The position numbers and the translations under genes are program-made. From positions 1 to 16,027 of the forward strand of contig JBLHVI010000071.1 in the NCBI GenBank assembly GCA_047630175.1: a stretch of 16,027 bases of DNA. The letters run 5' to 3'. Below the pieces are notes generated by a model, which saw only the letters and a list, made by a program, of their open reading frames with translations, was not told where the DNA came from and did not search any database. The DNA comes from UBA4582 sp047630175. Lineage in GTDB: Bacteria > Pseudomonadota > Gammaproteobacteria > Pseudomonadales > Azotimanducaceae. Shown one piece after another: positions 15,599-16,027 of the stretch (position 1 is the stretch's first letter; each line of letters begins with the position of its first letter).

Positions 15599-16027
15599 CA
15601 GATATCTCGAAGTTCAAACCAAACCTTTTCGATCCTGCCATCAATCGCGTCGTGAAGCATACCGCCTCTCGTCTTGTAGATTGTGTGAAGCTTGCAGTCC
15701 TGTCGGTATGGCGAGGGAAAACTGCGTTGCCACGAGTAACGGCAATTCAAGGTTCTATAACATTAAATTGACGCAACAAATTCAAATGACCGCCCCTGAC
15801 CTTGCCATTGCCTATATTTGATCTACACTTTGGATACGGGTGGAACTCAATAGACTTTGTTTTTTGTTGATTCGCCCAAAAAAAAACCGAGCTTGGAGCC
15901 GACGTCACCTGTGCGATTTGCAGGATATCGCGGCATCAGCCACGTTGGGTAATACACTTACTGCTGCCAAAGAGTGATGACTTTTCATATCTCCGTTGTG
16001 CCAATACACTGGCGATGCCTTTACTGG
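15599..16027. other. region without a supported gene
   Basis: About 430 bases to the window edge. A 92-residue frame on the + strand (15543-15821) overlaps the hemP promoter, has no recognisable motif and no clear ribosome site, so I do not call it. On the - strand, a frame is open from the edge to a TGA near 15905 and could be the last 40 or so codons of a gene to the right, but it matches no family I know. A run of nine A (15878-15886) has no adjacent strong stem. Confidence 0.4.

Noticed and set aside
15543..15821. 92-residue frame on the + strand opposite hemP's promoter
   Set aside because: It begins over the hemP start and runs through the Fur box; no motif and no ribosome site.
15850..15905. 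Run of nine A beside CCGAGCTTGG as a - strand intrinsic terminator
   Set aside because: The bases before the T-run on the - strand do not form a stable stem.
1..16027. Search for CRISPR arrays, insertion sequences, tRNA genes, toxin-antitoxin pairs or defence genes
   Set aside because: No regularly spaced repeats, transposase, integrase, tRNA cloverleaf or known defence domain was seen by eye.

Overview
The window looks like a chromosomal segment of a marine-type gammaproteobacterium with balanced base composition. The evidence is the HugZ-type heme-degrading operon with a strong Fur box, a formylglycine sulfatase, a MelB-like GPH symporter and a TetR operon carrying an HCCA-isomerase-like DsbA protein. 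Cellvibrionales-like lineages (Spongiibacteraceae or Halieaceae) are my best guess, by inference only. No rRNA, tRNA, CRISPR array, transposase or phage gene was seen.

Layout. Bases 20-366 (- strand) hold two tiny, translationally coupled membrane proteins that continue an unknown operon off the left edge. Bases 706-1995 (+) encode a Tat-exported DUF1513-like beta-propeller. Bases 2032-4996 (-) are a tight three-gene operon in which each stop overlaps the next start by 4 bp: a tandem DsbA/HCCA-isomerase-like protein, a membrane-anchored MBL-fold hydrolase and a TetR regulator. Divergent from it, across a gap of only 38 bases that holds an imperfect palindrome, lies a decayed type I sulfatase (5083-6626, +) with one frameshift and an internal deletion. 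Bases 6702-9000 (-) carry a GPH-family symporter and a HCTAGKDRTG-type phosphatase, preceded by a 448-base gene-free leader rich in inverted repeats.

Bases 9449-15544 (-) are a complete heme acquisition operon: hemP, a TonB-dependent receptor, hmuT, hmuU, hmuV and hugZ. A Fur box at 15575-15593 lies inside the predicted hemP promoter, so the operon should be switched on by iron starvation. The receptor would bring heme across the outer membrane, HmuT would bind it in the periplasm, HmuUV would import it, and HugZ would open the ring to free iron. TonB/ExbB/ExbD are not in the window. Bases 15599-16027 show no convincing gene.

The items most worth a second look are the DsbA/MBL/TetR operon facing a dying sulfatase across a candidate operator, the heme receptor that lacks both usual ligand histidines, and the structured leader upstream of the GPH symporter.
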